This document shows, piece by piece, positions 8,950 through 20,459 of a stretch of 64,000 bases of DNA (the first letter of the stretch is position 1; every line of letters begins with the position of its first letter). Source of the stretch: an uncultured Sphingomonadales bacterium. Its GTDB lineage: Bacteria > Pseudomonadota > Alphaproteobacteria > Sphingomonadales > Sphingomonadaceae. A program made the translations under genes and the position numbers. The notes beneath the pieces are model-generated. The model ran no database searches, was not told the origin of the DNA, and saw nothing but the letters and a program-made list of their open reading frames with translations. The DNA is taken from the NCBI GenBank assembly GCA_903821605.1, contig CAIJLZ010000011.1:1-64000 (forward strand), given 5' to 3'.

Positions 8950-10140
8950 CTACCATGCCCTTTTGAGTCTGGCGACGAAAAATCCGTCCGTGTCATGGCG
9001 GGCGGGCGTCAGCCGCCAGCCGGGGCCATGCGCATCGCCAAAGGGAAGGGCCGCAGCCGACATATCCGCCACCCAGCCCGCATGTTCGGCCAAAAACGTC
9101 TCGACCGCCTCACGGCCTTCGACATCCAGCAACGAACAGACGACATAGACCAGCGTGCCACCGGGCCGGACCAGCCTCGCCCCAACGTCCAGCAACGCCC
9201 GCTGCGTCCGATTGAGCCGCGCCAGCCGGTCGGGCGTGAGCCGCCAGCGCCCTTCGGGGTTACGCCGCCACGTGCCCATGCCAGAGCAGGGCGCATCGAT
9301 CAGCACCATGTCCGCCGCTTCGGCCAGATCTTCCAGCGCCGCCATCTCGCGACCGGGATTGAGCAGCCGGGTCTCGGCAATCGTCACGCCCGCACGCGCC
9401 GCGCGCGGCATCAGGCGCGACAGCCGGGCGCGGTCAGTATCGCAGCCGATGATCCGCCCCTTGTTCGCCATCATCGCGGCCAGTGCCAACGTCTTGCCCC
9501 CGGCACCGGCACAAAGATCAACCGCCAATATCGCCGGCGCAACCGGACAGGCGAGCGTCACAAGCTGGCTGCCGGCGTCCTGCACCTCAACAAGCCCTTC
9601 TTCCATCGCCGCATGCAGCGCGGGTGACCCCTCGCCCATCACCCGACGGGCATCGGCCAAGCCCGCAATCGGGGACCATTCGGCATCAAATCCTGCCACT
9701 GCCGCGTCATCGGCCTTGAGCCGGTTGATCCGCACATCAAGCGGTGCACGTTCAAGCAACGCAGGCCAGTCAGTCATCGGCAATGACGGGGCGAGCAGAG
9801 ATTGCAGCCAGCCCGGCACCAGCGTCGCCGGGGCACCTGCTTCACCCGCCCCAATGGGGGCCGGGCCATAGGGTGCGCCGTCGAACAATGCCGCCAGTTC
9901 AGGATCGTCCGCCGCCAGCCCGATCATCGCCGCGCGGCCGGTATCAGGCAGGTCGCCCGCCCGCCGGATCGCCCGAAACACCAAGTCACGGATCGCGCGC
10001 CGGTCCTTGGATCCGGCATAACGCCGCGCCCGCATGCCTTCGACGATGATCCGATCCGCCGCCGGGCCATTTTCCCGACATGCGGCGATGATCTGGTCAA
10101 GCAGTTCGATCGCGGTCTGAACGCGGGCAGCAGGGGTCAT
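8950..10140 (-). CDS. rsmB: 16S rRNA (cytosine-967-C5)-methyltransferase (NOL1/NOP2/Sun family)
   Basis: This is a 396-aa SAM-dependent m5C RNA methyltransferase. It has an N-terminal NusB-like RNA-binding region, the SAM motif DLCAGAGGKTLALA, the PC motif DAPCSGMGTWRRNPEGRW and a second catalytic cysteine in VYVVCSLLDVEG. The NusB-like region and length favour RsmB over other Sun-family members. The start is placed at MTPAARVQ; 69 bp of open frame upstream is not conserved-looking. It follows guaB on the same strand after 69 bp. Confidence 0.88.
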   Translation of the reverse strand: MTPAARVQTAIELLDQIIAACRENGPAADRIIVEGMRARRYAGSKDRRAIRDLVFRAIRRAGDLPDTGRAAMIGLAADDPELAALFDGAPYGPAPIGAGEAGAPATLVPGWLQSLLAPSLPMTDWPALLERAPLDVRINRLKADDAAVAGFDAEWSPIAGLADARRVMGEGSPALHAAMEEGLVEVQDAGSQLVTLACPVAPAILAVDLCAGAGGKTLALAAMMANKGRIIGCDTDRARLSRLMPRAARAGVTIAETRLLNPGREMAALEDLAEAADMVLIDAPCSGMGTWRRNPEGRWRLTPDRLARLNRTQRALLDVGARLVRPGGTLVYVVCSLLDVEGREAVETFLAEHAGWVADMSAAALPFGDAHGPGWRLTPARHDTDGFFVARLKRAW

Positions 10141-10209
10141 GCGGACAGCCTTGAATCGGTGGAACGTGCGCCAGCATCCCGGCGACGCGCCCGCAGGTCG
10201 GCCCTGCAA

Positions 10210-11742
<1,533 letters not shown>

Positions 11743-13251
11743 CTAGGGTGCTACAGGACTTTTTCGGGGAAGTTGTGCCGGGTCGGCCAAAACCCGCGCC
11801 AACCGGACGGTCAACCCCGCATCTTCGGTCGCGCCGCCCAGTTCAATCGGATAGCGCAGATCATCTTCCGGCAGGTGATAGGGTTTATCGAAAAAGGCCT
11901 TCAACCGGCCCTCTTCCGTGAAAAATCCACCCACCATCACCGCCGGAATACCGGCCTGCAAAAAGGCCCAGGCATCCTGCCGACGGACCAGCCCATTATG
12001 CACGTTGCGATCATCAACCTCGCGCCCGGCGTCGCGCGCCACGCGATCAATCAGCGGGTCAAGCGCCGTCAGCCCGCGCCCGATCACGCCTAGCTTCATG
12101 CCGCGCGGTGCAACGGCCACCGTGTCCATGTTGAGCATTGCCGCCAATTGGTCACGCGCTTCCGGGTGCGTCGCGACATAATGGCGCGCCCCCAACAGGC
12201 CCAAGTCCTCGGCCCCGGTCGCCAGCAAGATCACATCGCGTTGTGGCCGCTCACCTTGCGCCAATTGGCGGGCGACCTCGATCATCATCGATACGCCACT
12301 CGCATTGTCGACCGCGCCGTTGCAGATGCGGTCCTTGGCCTCGGGCGGGGCGCAAATCCCCAAATGGTCGTGATGCGCCGCCAACAAGATCGCGCCCGCC
12401 AAATTGCCCGCACCATTGCTCGCCCGGCCACGCAGCCGTGCGACGACATTATACGCGGAAAAGGGACGCACCCGGGTCGTCGCGTTCAATTGAAAACGCA
12501 CCGGCAGTTGCGCCGGTCTGAAATCAGACAGGCCCGCGCGCCGGGTCCATTCTTCCAGCCCTGTGCCAAGCTGCACCGCAAGGGCATCCGCCGCCTCACG
12601 CGGGATGATGACCGACGCGGGCAGCACCGGGTCACTGGCCAGCACGGTCTTTGAACCGCGATTGAGCTGATGAATACGCCCCCAACCTGCGCTGGCCGGG
12701 GCGATCATGATCATGCCCGCCGCGCCGCGTTTTGCCAGCATCATGCGCAATTCGCTCATCACCACCGGCTTGACCTCGCCCGGCGGCGGGTCTGACAGCA
12801 CCATCACCATCCGGTTTTTGACATCCGCCTGTTCAAGCTGGTGACCGAAACCGCCGAACAACAACGGCAGCTTACGCAACCGCATATGTTCATCGCGCGT
12901 CGTCGCGATCAGTTGATCGGCCTTGAGGATGATCGATCCGCCCGTAAAATGGAGCCGGGCCTGTGCCTCGCCCGGCGTGCGTTCGACCAATGGCACCGGC
13001 TGAAGCCACCCCCCGTCAGGGCCATCCGGCACCGCGCCCAATGCCTCGAACGCGCGGGAGATATAGGCGATGGCCTTTTGCTCCCCCTCGGTCCCGGCCT
13101 TGCGCCCTTCGAACTCGTCGCTCGCCAGCACCTCGATATGCCGTCGCAGCATTGCCTCGCTAATCGGCTCAACCGGGGGCGGGCCGACGGCATGCGTCGC
13201 CCCGGCCAACCCTGCAAGCAGCAAGGCAGAAAGAAAGAGCGAGCGGAACAT
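11743..13251 (-). CDS. Exported M28-family zinc aminopeptidase with PA domain
   Basis: The 502-aa protein has a signal peptide (MFRSLFLSALLLAGLAGATHA), a protease-associated-like insert (about residues 110-210) and a C-terminal M28 di-zinc domain. Metal and catalytic residues can be read as H in LLAAHHDHLG, D in NGAVDNASG, E-D in TGAEDLGLLG, D in LNMDTVA and H in PYHLPEDD. The second acidic residue of the usual Glu-Glu pair is Asp here. It probably cleaves N-terminal residues from extracytoplasmic peptides. It starts 4 bp after the CitE-like gene, indicating an operon; there is no obvious metabolic link. Confidence 0.87.
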   Translation of the reverse strand: MFRSLFLSALLLAGLAGATHAVGPPPVEPISEAMLRRHIEVLASDEFEGRKAGTEGEQKAIAYISRAFEALGAVPDGPDGGWLQPVPLVERTPGEAQARLHFTGGSIILKADQLIATTRDEHMRLRKLPLLFGGFGHQLEQADVKNRMVMVLSDPPPGEVKPVVMSELRMMLAKRGAAGMIMIAPASAGWGRIHQLNRGSKTVLASDPVLPASVIIPREAADALAVQLGTGLEEWTRRAGLSDFRPAQLPVRFQLNATTRVRPFSAYNVVARLRGRASNGAGNLAGAILLAAHHDHLGICAPPEAKDRICNGAVDNASGVSMMIEVARQLAQGERPQRDVILLATGAEDLGLLGARHYVATHPEARDQLAAMLNMDTVAVAPRGMKLGVIGRGLTALDPLIDRVARDAGREVDDRNVHNGLVRRQDAWAFLQAGIPAVMVGGFFTEEGRLKAFFDKPYHLPEDDLRYPIELGGATEDAGLTVRLARVLADPAQLPRKSPVAP

Positions 13252-13255
13252 TCGG

Positions 13256-14059
13256 TTAGCGGCGCGCGCGGGCCAGCAAGCGCCGGGCTGAGTCCACGTG
13301 CATCGTTTCGATCATCCGGTCGTGATAGCGCTCGGCCCCGCCCGTCGCTACCGCGATCATCGCCTCGGCCTCGGCAATTTCGTCGGCGCTAGGGCCGAAA
13401 GCCGCATGGACCGGGCCAATCTGATTGGGGTGGATCACCGTCTTGCCATCAAATCCCAGCAGTCGGCCTTGCACGCATTCGGCGGCCAGACCCGCTTCGT
13501 CCTTGAGCTTGTTGAACACCCCGTCAAGCACGGCAATCCCCGCCATGCGCGCCGCCATCACCGTTTTCTGCATCGCATATTGCAGCCCGGTCCGCGCGGG
13601 GTCATCCGGTAGGTGCAGGTCGTGGGCCAGATCATTATTGCCCATGATCAGCCCGACCACCGCCGGTTCGCTCGCAATCTCGGCCACCCGAAACACGGCG
13701 CGCGGCGTTTCGATCATCGCATAAAGCGGACGCCCCAACCGATGCGCGACGCTTGCGGCATCCGACGAATCCTCGACCTTGGGCAGCACGAACAAGTCGC
13801 AAGCGGCACCCGCCACCGCCGCCAGATCGTCACCATGAAACGGGCTGTCGACCGCATTGACCCGGATCGCGGTCATCTTGCCGGGAAAGCCCTGACGCAT
13901 GGCCTCGACCGCCGCCACGCGCGCCGCTGGCTTGTCCTCGTCCTTCACCGAATCCTCAAGGTCGAGAATGACCATGTCGCAATCCAGCCCCCGCACTTTA
14001 TCAATGGCACGCGCATTGCTGGCTGGCAGGTAAAGCGCGGAACGGGGAGCAACGGTCAT
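13256..14059 (-). CDS. CitE-like CoA ester lyase (HpcH/HpaI aldolase superfamily)
   Basis: A 267-aa TIM-barrel lyase of the citrate lyase beta/malyl-CoA lyase/citramalyl-CoA lyase group. It carries SALYLPASNARAIDK, the metal and substrate motif DMVILDLEDSV, MIETPRAVF, MGNNDLAHDL and GKTVIHPNQIGPVHAAF. There are no citF or citD partners, so it is not a citrate lyase subunit. A stand-alone (S)-citramalyl-CoA or malyl-CoA type lyase is plausible, but the exact substrate cannot be read from sequence. A GAGG lies about 10 nt before the ATG. Confidence 0.85.
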   Translation of the reverse strand: MTVAPRSALYLPASNARAIDKVRGLDCDMVILDLEDSVKDEDKPAARVAAVEAMRQGFPGKMTAIRVNAVDSPFHGDDLAAVAGAACDLFVLPKVEDSSDAASVAHRLGRPLYAMIETPRAVFRVAEIASEPAVVGLIMGNNDLAHDLHLPDDPARTGLQYAMQKTVMAARMAGIAVLDGVFNKLKDEAGLAAECVQGRLLGFDGKTVIHPNQIGPVHAAFGPSADEIAEAEAMIAVATGGAERYHDRMIETMHVDSARRLLARARR

Positions 14060-14169
14060 GAAGTGATAACCTCTCTCAAGCTAAAAGACTTGGCAAGTGC
14101 GGCCACGCTTGTCACACTCATGCCCGGCAGATCAAGCCCGGTCGATGACAAGCCACGGGGGAAGGTTCA

Positions 14170-15087
14170 ATGCAGGAATTCTTGTTAATCGCGCTTTTCA
14201 TGGCGATCGTCTTTGTCTTCATGGGTGTCACCGTGGTCCGGCAGGGATATCAATATACGGTTGAGCGCTTTGGCCGCTTCATTCAGGTGGCCCATCCCGG
14301 CTTTAATTTCATCATGCCCTTCTTCGACCGCGTCGGCCGCAAGGTGAACATGATGGAACAGGTCCTCGACATTCCGGGCCAGGAAATCATCACCAAAGAC
14401 AATGCCATGATCTCGGTCGATGGCGTGGTGTTCTTTCAGGTGCTGGACGCTGCCAAGGCAGCTTATGAGGTTTCGGACCTCTATGTCGCGATCCTCAATC
14501 TGGTGACCACCAACTTGCGCACCGTCATGGGGTCGATGGACCTCGACGAGACCCTGTCGAAGCGCGACGAGATCAACGCCCGTCTGTTATCGGTTGTCGA
14601 TCATGCGACCGTGGCATGGGGCGTGAAAATCACCCGTGTAGAGGTCAAGGACATCCGCCCGCCGCAAGATATTATCAACGCCATGGGTCGCCAGATGAAG
14701 GCGGAACGCGAAAAGCGCGCGACGATCCTCGAATCAGAAGCTGCCCGGCAGAATGAGATCAACCGTGCCGAGGGTCTCAAACAGGCTCAAATCCTTGAAG
14801 CCGAAGGCCGCCGCCAATCAGCCTTTCTTGATGCCGAAGCGCGCGAGCGTTCTGCTGAGGCCGAAGCCAAGGCAACGCAACTGGTGTCGGATGCCATCGC
14901 GTCCGGCAATGGTCAGGCCATCAACTATTTCATCGCCCAGAAATATGTCGAGGCGATCAGCCAGTTCGCCACCAGCCCGAACGCTAAAACCATCCTCTTC
15001 CCGGTCGAAGCGACCCAGTTGATCGGCACCTTGGGCGGCATTGGTGAACTTGCCCGCGATGTGCTGGGCGAACGGAAGGGGCAATAA
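14170..15087 (+). CDS. SPFH/stomatin-like membrane protein (QmcA/paraslipin type)
   Basis: The 305-aa protein has one N-terminal transmembrane helix (LLIALFMAIVFVFMGVTVV), an SPFH/band-7 domain (QGYQYTVERFGRFIQVAHPG ... ITRVEVKDIRPP) and a long Ala/Glu-rich helical region (AAR...EAEGRRQSAFLDAEARERSA). Such proteins oligomerise on the membrane and organise microdomains or regulate FtsH-type proteases. A purine-rich GGGGAAGG precedes the ATG by about 6 nt. The nfeD gene starts 2 bp after its stop, the conserved qmcA-nfeD pairing. Confidence 0.9.
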   Translation: MQEFLLIALFMAIVFVFMGVTVVRQGYQYTVERFGRFIQVAHPGFNFIMPFFDRVGRKVNMMEQVLDIPGQEIITKDNAMISVDGVVFFQVLDAAKAAYEVSDLYVAILNLVTTNLRTVMGSMDLDETLSKRDEINARLLSVVDHATVAWGVKITRVEVKDIRPPQDIINAMGRQMKAEREKRATILESEAARQNEINRAEGLKQAQILEAEGRRQSAFLDAEARERSAEAEAKATQLVSDAIASGNGQAINYFIAQKYVEAISQFATSPNAKTILFPVEATQLIGTLGGIGELARDVLGERKGQ

Positions 15088-15089
15088 CC

Positions 15090-15533
15090 ATGCCGCCGAT
15101 CGACGCAATCGCACCGCATTGGTGGTGGCTTAGCCTTGCCTTCGCCCTGGCCCTCACGGAAATGGTCGTGCCCGGCGTCTTTCTCATCTGGCTGGGTGGC
15201 GCGGCACTCGCGACCGGATTGGCCACACTCGCGTTCGACTTGCCCAATACAGCGCAAATCGCCGTGATGACGGTCGCGGCCATCGGCTCGGTCTATGCCG
15301 GCCGCCGCTTCATCTCCCAGCACCCGACGGTCTCAGAAGACCCGAAGTTGAACGACCGCGTTGGCCGGTTGATCGGCCATGTGGTGACGGTGACGCAGGC
15401 CTTCGAAAATGGCGAGGGCCGCGTGCGGGTCGGCGATAGCGACTGGCTCGCGACCGGCCCGGACCTGCCACTTGGCGCCAAGGCCCGGGTCACCGGCGGC
15501 CATGGCGCCGCGCTGGAAGTCGAAGCGGCGTAA
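15090..15533 (+). CDS. NfeD-family membrane protein (YbbK-like)
   Basis: A 147-aa short NfeD protein has two or three hydrophobic segments in the first ~75 residues (WLSLAFALALTEMVVPGVFL; GGAALATGLATLAF; TAQIAVMTVAAIGSVYA). These are followed by a soluble OB-fold domain (RVGRLIGHVVTVTQAF ... GRVRVGDSDW). NfeD proteins act with the adjacent SPFH protein in membrane-domain organisation or quality control. The 2-bp gap to the SPFH gene implies cotranscription and probable translational coupling. Confidence 0.88.
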   Translation: MPPIDAIAPHWWWLSLAFALALTEMVVPGVFLIWLGGAALATGLATLAFDLPNTAQIAVMTVAAIGSVYAGRRFISQHPTVSEDPKLNDRVGRLIGHVVTVTQAFENGEGRVRVGDSDWLATGPDLPLGAKARVTGGHGAALEVEAA

Positions 15534-15561
15534 CGCGGTCAGAGGGGGCGCCCGCAGCGCC

Positions 15562-16485
15562 TCAACCGGTTTCTGTATCGCCCCCGGCCTGATCGCCGGG
15601 CCGCCATTCGCTGAGCAGCACACCCATGAAGATCAGCCCGCAACCCAGCAACGCCGCTGGTCCCAACCGCTCGCCCGCTGTCCAGCCCACCATGCCCGCC
15701 CAGACCGGTTCAGTCGTATAGATCAGCGTCGCCCGTGTCGGGCTGACGGTACGCTGCGCCCAATTCATCAGCAACTGGATCACCGCCGTCGCCAATGCCA
15801 TGACGATGGTGATCTGCCAGAATAACGGCGGGAGATGATCCGGGATCGGTTCGCCCGTCACCTTCGCCGCCATGAACGCCGCACAGGCGACAAAGGCAAG
15901 TTGCAGGATCGACACCGCCTTCACATTGACGCGGGGTGCGAACACACCCACCATCACGATTTCAAGCGCAATCGACGCCGCCGACAAGATCGTCAGCCAC
16001 TCGCCCCGGTCGAAGCCGAGCGACGGCCCCATCCCATTGCCCGACAGCAAGGTCAGGCCGCCAAGGCAGAACCCCACACCGACCCACGTCATGCGGTGCG
16101 GCGTGGTGCGCATGAACAGCCATTGCAGCAGGGGAACAATCGGCACATGCAGCGCGGTGATAAAGGCTGACTTGCTACTCTCGATCGTCTCCAACCCCGC
16201 CGCTTGCAGGATATAGCCGACCGACATCGGCAGGCCGACCGCCACCATCGCCATGAGTTCGCTGCGCCCCACGTCACGCAATGAGCGCCGGAACAACAGC
16301 GCGAGCACCAGCGCCGCTATCGCAAAACGGGTGCCAACGAACAGCATCGGCCCCGCCATGCCCATCACGACCGATGTGCCTAGAAAGGTGAAACCCCAGA
16401 GAAAGGTCGCGAACATCAGGCTGAGTTCCGGCAGCCTTGTCGCAAGACCTGTCCGACATGCCGTCGTTATCTTCGTCATTGTCAT
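15562..16485 (-). CDS. EamA/DMT-superfamily transporter
   Basis: A 307-aa integral membrane protein with about ten hydrophobic helices arranged as two EamA repeats. The first runs from [18 protein letters not shown], and the second from [20 protein letters not shown] to [17 protein letters not shown]. The repeats end with the family-like [11 protein letters not shown] region. Members export metabolites, but the substrate cannot be assigned. The gene is divergent from trmFO with 49 bp between the starts. A second, only distantly similar EamA gene lies at 28666-29598. Confidence 0.87.
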   Translation of the reverse strand: MTMTKITTACRTGLATRLPELSLMFATFLWGFTFLGTSVVMGMAGPMLFVGTRFAIAALVLALLFRRSLRDVGRSELMAMVAVGLPMSVGYILQAAGLETIESSKSAFITALHVPIVPLLQWLFMRTTPHRMTWVGVGFCLGGLTLLSGNGMGPSLGFDRGEWLTILSAASIALEIVMVGVFAPRVNVKAVSILQLAFVACAAFMAAKVTGEPIPDHLPPLFWQITIVMALATAVIQLLMNWAQRTVSPTRATLIYTTEPVWAGMVGWTAGERLGPAALLGCGLIFMGVLLSEWRPGDQAGGDTETG

Positions 16486-16534
16486 GTCAAATCCTGCTCG
16501 CGTTTCCCCGGCATTGCTCGTATCTGCCGGGGCT

Positions 16535-17860
16535 ATGCAGCATCAAGTCCATATTATCGGCGGCGGTCTCGCCGGATCAGAAGCCGCTTGGCAATTGGCC
16601 GAAGCCGGCATCCGCGTGAAACTCTCGGAAATGCGCGGCGGCGCAGGGTCAACCCCGGCACATGAAACCGACGGGCTGGCCGAGCTCGTCTGTTCCAACA
16701 GCTTTCGCTCGGATGATGCCGAACGCAACGCTGTCGGCCTGCTGCATCAGGAAATGCGCGACATGGGCTCGCTCATCATGCGCGCCGCCGATGCGACCCG
16801 CCTGCCCGCCGGTTCGGCACTGGCGGTCGCACGCGAGGATTTCTCCGCTTATGTGACCCGTGCGCTGCTTGACCATCCGCTGATCGAGATCGTGCGTGAA
16901 CGCGTGGACGACATCCCCGATGATGGCGTACCGGTCATCATTGCCACCGGCCCACTCACCGCCGACAGCCTTGCCGCCTCGATTGCGCGCCGCACAGGAT
17001 CGGATGCGCTGGCCTTTTTCGATGCGATTGCGCCCATCGTCTATCGCGACAGCATCGACATGGACATTTGCTGGCTCCAGTCGCGCTGGGACAAGGGCGA
17101 TGGCAAGGATTACATCAACTGCCCGATGGACAAGGAACAATATCTCGCCTTCCACGCCGCGTTGATGGCGGGCGAAAAGACCGAGTTCAAGGAATGGGAA
17201 AAGGACACGCCCTATTTCGATGGCTGCATGCCGGTCGAAGTCATGGCGGAGCGCGGCGTCGATACGTTGCGCTATGGCCCGATGAAGGGGGTGGGCCTTG
17301 ATGACCCGCGCACCGGACGCTGGCCCTATGCCTGTGTCCAGCTACGGCAAGACAATGCGCTCGGCACCTTGTGGAACATGGTCGGCTTCCAGACCAAGCT
17401 CAAACATGCGGAACAGGTCCGCGTCTTCCGCACCATTCCAGGGCTGGAAAAAGCCGAATTTGCGCGGCTGGGCGGATTGCACCGTAACAGCTTCATCCGC
17501 TCGCCCATCTTGCTCGATGAAACACTGCGACTGAAATCTTCGCCCCATATTCGTTTTGCCGGGCAGATCACCGGCTGCGAAGGCTATGTGGAATCGACCG
17601 CGATTGGCCTGATCGCCGCCCGTTTCGCGATGGCCGAACTAAGCGGGCAGACATTAAACCCGCCGCCGGTCGAAACCGCGCTCGGCGCGCTGCTGCACCA
17701 TATTACTGGCGGGGCAGAGGCTGACAGCTATCAGCCGATGAACGTCAATTTCGGCCTGTTCCCCCCGCTTGAATTGCAGGGCCGCAGCAAAAAGGCAGAT
17801 CGCAAGCTGCTCTATACCGGGCGCGGGCGGGAAGCGTTCAAGGCCTGGCTGGCGGCCTAA
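16535..17860 (+). CDS. trmFO: Methylenetetrahydrofolate-tRNA-(uracil-54-C5)-methyltransferase
   Basis: TrmFO is the folate- and FAD-dependent enzyme that makes m5U54 in the tRNA T-loop. The 441-aa product has the FAD-binding [20 protein letters not shown] and [11 protein letters not shown] with the conserved Cys53. Long family blocks follow, such as [30 protein letters not shown] and [14 protein letters not shown]. The start is placed at [11 protein letters not shown]. The frame is open 282 bp upstream across the divergent transporter; an ATG at 16484 would overlap that gene's start. Confidence 0.95.
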   Translation: MQHQVHIIGGGLAGSEAAWQLAEAGIRVKLSEMRGGAGSTPAHETDGLAELVCSNSFRSDDAERNAVGLLHQEMRDMGSLIMRAADATRLPAGSALAVAREDFSAYVTRALLDHPLIEIVRERVDDIPDDGVPVIIATGPLTADSLAASIARRTGSDALAFFDAIAPIVYRDSIDMDICWLQSRWDKGDGKDYINCPMDKEQYLAFHAALMAGEKTEFKEWEKDTPYFDGCMPVEVMAERGVDTLRYGPMKGVGLDDPRTGRWPYACVQLRQDNALGTLWNMVGFQTKLKHAEQVRVFRTIPGLEKAEFARLGGLHRNSFIRSPILLDETLRLKSSPHIRFAGQITGCEGYVESTAIGLIAARFAMAELSGQTLNPPPVETALGALLHHITGGAEADSYQPMNVNFGLFPPLELQGRSKKADRKLLYTGRGREAFKAWLAA

Positions 17861-17902
17861 GACCGCCACCCATCAGCCCACACCATCGCCTAGGGCCGCC
17901 GT

Positions 17903-19636
17903 TCAGGCGGCGATGGCGTAGGGCTGTATTTCCCCGGACAAATACAGGTTACGCGCCTTGGCCCGGCTGAGCTTGCCCGAAGACGTGCGCGGCAGGGTGC
18001 GCGGCGGCACCAGTTCGACGACGCAATTCATGCCCGTAATCGCGCGCACGCGTTCGCGGATCGCATCGCGCAACCGGGTGCGTTCCGCCTGATCGGTGGT
18101 GCGGCACTGGACCAGCACCGCCGGGGTTTCTTCACCGCCCGGCGTGGTGATCGCAAAGGCCGCGATATCGCCCGACTTGAAGCCCGGCAATTGTTCCACC
18201 GCCCATTCAATATCCTGCGGCCAATGGTTCTTGCCATTGATGATGATCATGTCCTTGGCGCGGCCGACAATGTAGAGATAGCCATCCGACATATAGCCCA
18301 TGTCGCCGGTATCGAGCCAGCCATCGGCCATGCATGCATCGGTCGCTTCCTGATCGCGATAATAGCCGGTCATGATCGAGGTGCCCTTGCACCAGACCTT
18401 GCCAATCGCCTTTTCGGGCAGCGGCGTGCCATCTTCCTCGCGGATTTCGACCACCATGTCGCGCACCGGCTTGCCGCAATTGACGATGGACCGGAAACGC
18501 TGCGGCCGGTTCGGCGTGGCATCCGCGCCCGACAATTCGGTTTCTTCGACCAGTTCGACAATAATGCCCTCGCCCGGCGGCATGATCGTGACGGCCAGCG
18601 TCGCCTCGGCCAGGCCATAGCTTGGCAGAAAGGCGCTAGCCTTGAACCCGGCGGGGTGGAAGGCATCGACAAAGCCCTGCATCACGTCCGGGCGGATCAT
18701 GTCCGCACCATTGCCCGCAATGCGCCAGCGGGACAGGTCAAAACGCTCGGCCACATTGGTTTGCAGGCTGATCCGTCGCGCGCAAATATCATAGCCAAAG
18801 GTCGGCGAATAGCTGATCGCCGTGCCATCATGGCGGCTGATCATGTCGAGCCATGCCAACGGGCGACGCGCGAAATCCTCGGTCTTGAGATAATCGACCG
18901 TCACCTGATTGGCGACCGGGGAGAGGAAACAGCCCACCAACCCCATGTCGTGATACCATGGCAGCCACGAAATGCAGCGGTCGCCATCACCGATCTTCAT
19001 CCCATGGGCGTGCGCCGCGAGATTATTGAGCAGCGCGCGGTGCGTCACCGCCACACCATGGGGGAAACGGGTCGAGCCCGACGAATATTGCAGATATGCG
19101 ATGTCGTCCGGATGGGCCTCGGGCAGTTCAACCACCGGGGCGGCCGATGCCGAGAAGCTGGCCCAGTCAACGCCCCGGACATTGCACTGGCGCGCGGCTT
19201 CGCCCGCCATGGTTTCCAGTTCCGGCGGATAGAACAGCAGCAACGGGTCACAGCTACCAAGCTGGACCTTCAACTGATCAATATAGCTCTCCTTGCCGCC
19301 GAAGCTGGTTGGCAAGGGCAAGGGCACCGGCCATGCACCGGCATAGACAACGCCAAAGAACAGCGCCGCGAAATCGGCTCCGGTTTCGGCGATCAGCGCG
19401 ATCCGCTGGCCCGGCTGGATACCGGCCGCGATCAGCCGCGCCGCCTGATCCAGCGCATCGCGCCGCATCACGCTATAGGGATAGGGCTGCGCCAAGGATC
19501 CACGCGCATCGTGGAAATTCAGGCCGCGCTGGCCGGTGGCCGCATAGTCCAGCGCATCGCCCAGCGTCCCGAAATCGGCATAGCGGCGAGGCAGATCATC
19601 ATCCGTGGGGCAGCTGAGCGACGGAATTGGCGACAT
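17903..19636 (-). CDS. Fatty acyl-AMP ligase (FAAL-type adenylating enzyme)
   Basis: A 577-aa member of the ANL superfamily. It has the P-loop-like LQYSSGSTRFPHGVAVTH, then GLAEATLAVT, WLDTGDMGYM, and the FAAL/FACL segment YIVGRAKDMIIINGKNHWP followed by QDIEWAVE. The A10 lysine is in RTLPRTSSGKLSRAK. The NHWPQDIE sequence is characteristic of FAALs, which activate fatty acids as acyl-adenylates for transfer to an acyl carrier protein. No carrier protein or synthase is adjacent. Homologues work in lipid or sphingolipid pathways, but a specific role here is inference. It is convergent with trmFO and divergent from recX. Confidence 0.85.
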   Translation of the reverse strand: MSPIPSLSCPTDDDLPRRYADFGTLGDALDYAATGQRGLNFHDARGSLAQPYPYSVMRRDALDQAARLIAAGIQPGQRIALIAETGADFAALFFGVVYAGAWPVPLPLPTSFGGKESYIDQLKVQLGSCDPLLLFYPPELETMAGEAARQCNVRGVDWASFSASAAPVVELPEAHPDDIAYLQYSSGSTRFPHGVAVTHRALLNNLAAHAHGMKIGDGDRCISWLPWYHDMGLVGCFLSPVANQVTVDYLKTEDFARRPLAWLDMISRHDGTAISYSPTFGYDICARRISLQTNVAERFDLSRWRIAGNGADMIRPDVMQGFVDAFHPAGFKASAFLPSYGLAEATLAVTIMPPGEGIIVELVEETELSGADATPNRPQRFRSIVNCGKPVRDMVVEIREEDGTPLPEKAIGKVWCKGTSIMTGYYRDQEATDACMADGWLDTGDMGYMSDGYLYIVGRAKDMIIINGKNHWPQDIEWAVEQLPGFKSGDIAAFAITTPGGEETPAVLVQCRTTDQAERTRLRDAIRERVRAITGMNCVVELVPPRTLPRTSSGKLSRAKARNLYLSGEIQPYAIAA

Positions 19637-19738
19637 GTTGAACTTTCCTGCTGGCGACCAGACGCGCGACACGGCCTTTCCATGCCCTACAAAAGGGGGC
19701 TAGGATAACAAGACCCGTGGCACTCATCGGACGGCACT

Positions 19739-20377
19739 ATGGCACAAAAATGGCGCTCTACACGCGAGGAGAAGAAAAGTGCAACTATGTCCGGGCAAGA
19801 ATCGTCGGAAAACTCCCGATCCCGCCCCCGCCCGGCAACCCCGATTGACACCGCACGACTGGACCGGCTCGCATTGGATTATGTCGCCCGCTATGCGACG
19901 ACCAGCCTGAAATTACAGCATTATCTTAGCCGCAAGATCATGCAGGCCCGCCAAAGCGGGACGCTCGACGAGGCCGCCGCACAGGCGCTGGGCGACCATG
20001 CCGCCCAAATCATCGCACGCTTCGCTGAACGCGGCTATGTCAATGATCGGGCATGGGCCGAGATGAAGGCGAGCGCGCTGCGGGCGTCCGGCTATGGCGA
20101 ACGCCGGGTGCGCGAAACCCTGCGTCATAATGGCATTGAAAGCGCCGTGGTCGACGAAATCGGGCTCGCCCCGGACGAAGAAGGAAACATGGATCCGCGC
20201 TTTGAAATCGCTCTCCGATTCGCCCGTCGGCACCGGATCGGGCCCTTCTCCCGCACGCATCAGGATGAACAAAAAATTAATCGGGATATTGCGCGATTAA
20301 TGCGCGCCGGTCATCCATATGATATTGCGCGCAAGATTGCCACCATGGCCGCTACTGACATTGATGTTAGTGCATGA
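19739..20377 (+). CDS. recX: Regulatory protein RecX
   Basis: RecX inhibits RecA filament extension. The 212-aa product shows helical three-repeat RecX features: LDYVARYATTSLKLQHYLSRKI, then FAERGYVNDRAWAEMKASAL, then SGYGERRVRETLRHNGI, and a C-terminal FARRHRIGPF ... ARKIATMA. The N-terminus is basic and low-complexity, and an internal ATG at 19787 is an alternative start. recA is about 36 kb away in this window, so the two are not an operon here. Confidence 0.85.
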   Translation: MAQKWRSTREEKKSATMSGQESSENSRSRPRPATPIDTARLDRLALDYVARYATTSLKLQHYLSRKIMQARQSGTLDEAAAQALGDHAAQIIARFAERGYVNDRAWAEMKASALRASGYGERRVRETLRHNGIESAVVDEIGLAPDEEGNMDPRFEIALRFARRHRIGPFSRTHQDEQKINRDIARLMRAGHPYDIARKIATMAATDIDVSA

Positions 20378-20459
20378 AATTGCAACTAAACCGTTGACGA
20401 CGGGCGTTCTCAACTGTTGATAGTGCAGGCAAGAGTAACACGCGGGATAATGACACAAA

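Noticed and set aside
17890-17925. GCCGCC-GTTCA-GGCGGC hairpin between trmFO and the acyl-AMP ligase
   Set aside because: One arm is coding sequence for the ligase's C-terminal Ala residues and there is no T tract; probably incidental.
18191-19708. A 505-aa open frame antisense to the fatty acyl-AMP ligase
   Set aside because: It is rich in His/Arg with no recognisable motif; the opposite strand carries all ANL-family motifs.
20394-20422. TTGACG-N17-TTGATA as a promoter for the cold-shock gene
   Set aside because: The -35 is good but the -10 matches consensus at only two of six positions; position alone is not enough.
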